64,000 nt of DNA from Rubrivivax rivuli (lineage in GTDB: Bacteria > Pseudomonadota > Gammaproteobacteria > Burkholderiales > Burkholderiaceae_C): positions 434,001-498,000 of the forward strand of contig NZ_SACR01000003.1 of NCBI RefSeq assembly GCF_004016505.1, given 5' to 3'. Positions 63,122-64,000 of this stretch are shown one piece after another. How positions within the stretch are numbered: the stretch's first letter is position 1; each line of letters begins with the position of its first letter. The translations under genes and the position numbers were made by a program. The notes under the pieces are model-generated. The model was given only the letters and a program-made list of their open reading frames with translations, made no database searches and had not been told where the DNA came from.

Positions 63122-64000
63122 ATGGAATCCCAAGTGAACCCGGCCGGCCCGCTGGCCGCCGTGGACATCGGCTCGAACAGCTTCCGCCTCGAGATCGGCC
63201 AGCTGCCCCACGGTCGCTACAAGCGCATCGACTACCTCAAGGAAACCGTCCGCCTGGGCGCCGGCCTCGACGGCAGCGGCATGCTCACCGAAGAGGCCCA
63301 GCAGCGCGGCCTGGCTTGCCTGCGGCGCTTCTCGGCGCGGCTGGCAGGCTTTGCGCCCGGCCAGGTGCGCGCCGTGGCGACGCAGACGCTGCGCGAGGCG
63401 CGCAACCGCAACGCCTTCCTGCTGCGTGCGCAAGAGGCCCTGGGCTTCCCCATCGAGGTCATCTCGGGCCGCGAGGAAGCGCGCCTGATCTACGCCGGCG
63501 TGGCGCGGCTGCAGCCCAGCGACGAACGGCGGCTCGTCATCGACATCGGCGGGCGCAGCACCGAGCTCATCCTCGGCCAGGGCAGCCAGCCGCTGGTGGC
63601 CGAGAGTTTTGGCGTGGGCTGCGTGAGCCTCTCCTTGCGCTATTTCCAAGACGGCCTGCTCACGCCGGCGGCCTTCCGCGCCGCGCAGGTGGCGGCGGGC
63701 GCCGAGCTGGAAGAGGCCCTGCAGCCCTTCGCGCGTGACAAGTGGGTGCAGGCGCTGGGCTCCTCGGGCACGGCGGGCGCGGTGTCGCAGCTGCTGCAGG
63801 CCTCGGGGCAGAGCGACGGGCGCATCACGCCGGCCGGGCTGCGCTGGTGCATCGAACGCTGCATCGAGGCCGGCCACATCGACAAGATCGAAGTGCCGGG
63901 CCTGAAGCCCGAGCGGCGCGCGGTGCTGCCGGGCGGCCTGGCCATCCTGTACACGCTGGCGGCGCAGTTCCAGATCGAGACGCTGTCGCCGGCCAAGGGC
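63122..64000 (+). CDS. ppx: Exopolyphosphatase/GppA family protein (3' partial)
   Basis: 293 residues visible, open to the window edge. The ASKHA phosphatase motifs are AAVDIGSNSFRLEIGQ (12-27), the catalytic Glu in ISGREEARLIYAGV (about 115-128) and VIDIGGRSTELILG (139-152), where the third Gly of the usual DIGGGST is Arg. It degrades polyphosphate or pppGpp. About 200 residues of the C-terminal part are missing. It is divergent from the pseudogene. Confidence 0.93.
   Translation, partial: MESQVNPAGPLAAVDIGSNSFRLEIGQLPHGRYKRIDYLKETVRLGAGLDGSGMLTEEAQQRGLACLRRFSARLAGFAPGQVRAVATQTLREARNRNAFLLRAQEALGFPIEVISGREEARLIYAGVARLQPSDERRLVIDIGGRSTELILGQGSQPLVAESFGVGCVSLSLRYFQDGLLTPAAFRAAQVAAGAELEEALQPFARDKWVQALGSSGTAGAVSQLLQASGQSDGRITPAGLRWCIERCIEAGHIDKIEVPGLKPERRAVLPGGLAILYTLAAQFQIETLSPAKG

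Noticed and set aside
63539..63570. DIGGRST in Ppx as a lost active site
   Set aside because: The Arg replaces one Gly of DIGGGST, but I believe this variant is frequent in betaproteobacterial homologues, and the catalytic Glu and first motif are intact.

Overview
The window is high-GC DNA (roughly 70% by eye) packed with housekeeping genes on both strands. It fits a betaproteobacterial chromosome of the order Burkholderiales, probably the Rubrivivax/Leptothrix/Ideonella side of the order. The indications are FlhDC-type flagellar control, an argA with a kinase-like domain fused to an acetyltransferase domain, the xseB-ispA-dxs-folE2 order, a TctCBA tricarboxylate transporter with its own two-component pair, an H-NS-like protein with a C-terminal WSGRG motif, and an Ala/Lys-rich extension on RpoD. 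I see no tRNA, rRNA, CRISPR array, insertion sequence, integrase or prophage gene. The sequence starts inside mfd and ends inside a ppx/gppA gene.

Left part (1-25.7 kb): mfd (partial), two VOC proteins, serB, an exported TonB-C-like protein, an S9 peptidase, an iron-binding protein behind a Fur-like palindrome, hrpA, argA-yggX, an H-NS-like gene, a membrane GGDEF-EAL protein, dnaG, rpoD, a cyclase-FHA protein with a single-domain receiver, and hemH.

Middle (25.7-39.3 kb): the tctCBA-porin block lies divergent to a tctD/tctE pair, with a direct-repeat operator candidate between them. It is followed by hslR and grpE-dnaK-dnaJ with recognisable sigma-32 promoters. Next come a pseudo-receiver/TPR protein and a convergent SplB-like radical SAM gene whose start codon lies inside a LexA box.

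Motility region (39.3-53.6 kb, minus strand): flhD-flhC, a membrane-anchored methyltransferase, motA-motB, cheY-cheZ, then (after an inverted DODA-type dioxygenase gene) flhB-flhA-flhF-flhG-fliA and a soluble chemoreceptor. The usual cheA/cheW/cheR/cheB block is absent here. Two sigma-28 promoters end in the stop codons of the genes before them. FlhG has lost its Walker A lysines but keeps its FlhF-activating motif.

Right part (53.7-64 kb): folE2, dxs, ispA and xseB (pterin and isoprenoid supply), a Rieske oxygenase, a DMT permease, a 3-mercaptopyruvate-type sulfurtransferase, a UspA protein behind an FNR-type box, a ZIP metal transporter, a dienelactone-hydrolase pseudogene with a central deletion, and the start of ppx.

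The most interesting signals are regulatory or structural. They are the LexA operator over a start codon, a ~76-bp repeat placed at gene 3' ends in the same sense orientation, a 30-bp in-frame tandem repeat across the folE2 stop, the stop-codon-embedded flagellar promoters, and a two-state RNA fold before the pseudo-receiver gene. I found no wholly new multi-gene system.
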